Origin: Caldisericia bacterium
GTDB lineage: Bacteria; Caldisericota; Caldisericia; UBA6126
Length of the DNA: 8,680 nucleotides
Reading direction: 5' to 3'
NCBI GenBank assembly: GCA_028708485.1
Contig: JAQVYZ010000025.1
Location: 1-8,680, forward strand
How positions within the stretch are numbered: position 1 is the first letter of the stretch; every line of letters starts with the position of its first letter. Shown here piece by piece: positions 7,571-8,680 of this stretch. Made by a program: the position numbers and the translations under genes. The notes beneath the pieces are model-generated. The model searched no databases, had not been told where the DNA came from, and saw only the letters and a program-made list of their open reading frames with translations.

Positions 7571-8680
7571 TTATAAATTCTTCCCGCGAGAAGGTCCCAA
7601 TGCCATCAAAATTCGGGTAAATCCATACGACAATCCGTAAGAAAAAGCCAATAAGACCGGCATCAGAATCCACAGGCTGAAATGGTGGAATTGGTTCTGC
7701 TGGACGCCAAGAGGAGGCATCATAGAGAGATGGATGAAACCAAATCGGTTTACCCAGGTGGCTGTAAAAAGCAGCAAACAGATAGCGAAGGAGATGAATA
7801 TTCCATTCAGATCCATACAGATCTCTTCATACGAGATATCAAACCAATATCCGGCTAATAATGTGAAGATAAGCACCATTACGGTGAGAATCGGTAAAAT
7901 GAAGAGCAGTTGACTTAGCAAGATTCCCAACAGTGTCAGGGAGGAAAATACCGGCAAACTTAAACTGGCAGGAAAAACATATTGTTCGAGTAGGACATAT
8001 ACGGCAAAGAAGAAAACACCAAATGTGTAGGAACGGTATCGGGCTAACCAATTATAGAGCCAGACCAATAGACTGATTAATGCCAGTAAAGTGAATATCA
8101 GGCTGGGGATGACATTCATTCTTTTCTGTTGGTATAGATGGAAGCTGTTAAAATCATCGATAATCACCTGGTATCTTCTCTCGAGTTCTACCAGATTGGC
8201 AGAATCGGTTGCATGAATCGTATCATTGGCCTCTAAAAGATAACCGGCAATAATCGCATCATCGAGTTGATACTGGTTTAAGTAAAAAACAGAAGAAAAA
8301 ATGGTCTGGTCAGCATGATACATAAAGCGGTTTATGGTTTCTGTTTCTTTGATGGGGAACCAGTCAAAAACAGGCTTTCCCAAACAGCCGATGGGAGGTA
8401 CCACGCCCCATGAATACGCAAGTGTAGCGGTAATGTCTTCTATCGGTTTATCGGATTTTGGAAGAGGTTGGGATTCAGAGCCGGTTTCTCGGGAAAGCGA
8501 ATTCCAGTAAATAAACGGGGAAGAGGAGGTAATGTTTCGTATCCAAGAGACCCCGTCGGTGTTTTTATCGGGTAAGAAGCATAAGAGCACTTGGGAGGTG
8601 ATTTTCCCTTCTAGGATTTTTGCTTCATAGGCAAGGATCCATTCCTTGATTTGCTCCTGACTAAGCTGATCTCTGTCTAC
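7571..8680 (-). CDS. Alkaline-phosphatase-superfamily-like membrane protein, C-terminal part (cut by window edge)
   Basis: The frame is open to the right edge: 369 residues are visible before the TAA at 7573-7571, and no start is credible. GTG 8590 has no ribosome site, and coding runs on upstream of it. Visible residues 81-103 read EDITATLAYSWGVVPPIGCL then GKP, resembling the 'D-ITPT-LA-LG-P-P-GKP' end motif of type I phosphodiesterase/alkaline-phosphatase-fold domains. The preceding LLCFLPDKN and SPFIYW fit the strands before it. Next come a soluble, helix-rich linker (about 110-185), then roughly six hydrophobic helices near 190-213, 218-236, 244-262, 262-280, 293-313 and 336-358, ending in a basic tail. 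This order, extracytoplasmic phosphodiesterase-type domain then membrane helices, recalls GPI-ethanolaminephosphate transferases and bacterial membrane phosphoesterases. The metal-binding residues lie outside the window, so activity and substrate (perhaps an envelope lipid or glycan) are unknown. It is directly upstream of the giant secreted protein gene. Confidence 0.7.
   Translation of the reverse strand, partial: VDRDQLSQEQIKEWILAYEAKILEGKITSQVLLCFLPDKNTDGVSWIRNITSSSPFIYWNSLSRETGSESQPLPKSDKPIEDITATLAYSWGVVPPIGCLGKPVFDWFPIKETETINRFMYHADQTIFSSVFYLNQYQLDDAIIAGYLLEANDTIHATDSANLVELERRYQVIIDDFNSFHLYQQKRMNVIPSLIFTLLALISLLVWLYNWLARYRSYTFGVFFFAVYVLLEQYVFPASLSLPVFSSLTLLGILLSQLLFILPILTVMVLIFTLLAGYWFDISYEEICMDLNGIFISFAICLLLFTATWVNRFGFIHLSMMPPLGVQQNQFHHFSLWILMPVLLAFSYGLSYGFTRILMALGPSRGKNL

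Larger units (their letters stand above)
1..8680 (-). other. Probable single transcription unit, promoter outside window
   Basis: All five genes share one strand with gaps of 19, 7, 36 and 13 bases. The gaps hold ribosome sites only; no terminator hairpin or promoter was recognised in them. The operon is therefore probably transcribed from beyond 8680 past position 1. An internal promoter inside a coding region cannot be excluded. Confidence 0.65.

Noticed and set aside
7183..7620. Plus-strand open frame of 145 codons
   Set aside because: It lies opposite the start of the giant gene, has no ribosome site that I could see and no recognisable domain, and its composition is that of an antisense shadow.

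Overview
The window carries five genes, all on the minus strand and read from right to left. They are packed closely (gaps of 19, 7, 36 and 13 bases), with a purine-rich Shine-Dalgarno site in front of each start that can be seen. It looks like one transcription unit whose promoter and first gene lie beyond position 8680. No terminator, tRNA, rRNA, mobile element or CRISPR array was seen, and no stretch over 40 bases lies outside a gene. The strong AGGAGG-type ribosome sites, the paired 'stalk' (copper amine oxidase N-terminal-like) domains, the PPC/DUF296 protein and the HD-domain protein suggest a bacterium of the Bacillota or a neighbouring, often thermophilic or anaerobic lineage (for example Caldisericota or Atribacterota). 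This placement is inference; the sequence holds no decisive marker.

Layout in transcription order: (1) 8680-7571, the C-terminal part of a membrane protein. It has the tail of what looks like an alkaline-phosphatase/type I phosphodiesterase domain, then an extracytoplasmic helical stretch and about six membrane helices. (2) 7551-2041, a secreted 1836-residue protein with a signal peptide, about 16 beta-sandwich modules and a C-terminal pair of stalk repeats. (3) 2033-1539, a small PPC (DUF296) protein. (4) 1502-318, metK, S-adenosylmethionine synthetase. (5) 304-1, the N-terminal part of an HD-domain phosphohydrolase-like protein.

The first two genes belong to the cell envelope and the last three are cytoplasmic. 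Their linkage may be simple co-transcription rather than a shared pathway. The most striking observation is inside the giant protein. Its domain order Ig-CPR-Ig-CPR-Ig-Ig-Ig-FN3 (CPR = carboxypeptidase-regulatory-like) appears twice in succession over about 1500 residues, which points to an ancient duplication of a whole eight-domain block. A second, much younger duplication made the two 62-residue stalk repeats at the C-terminus. Their DNA differs almost only at third codon positions.
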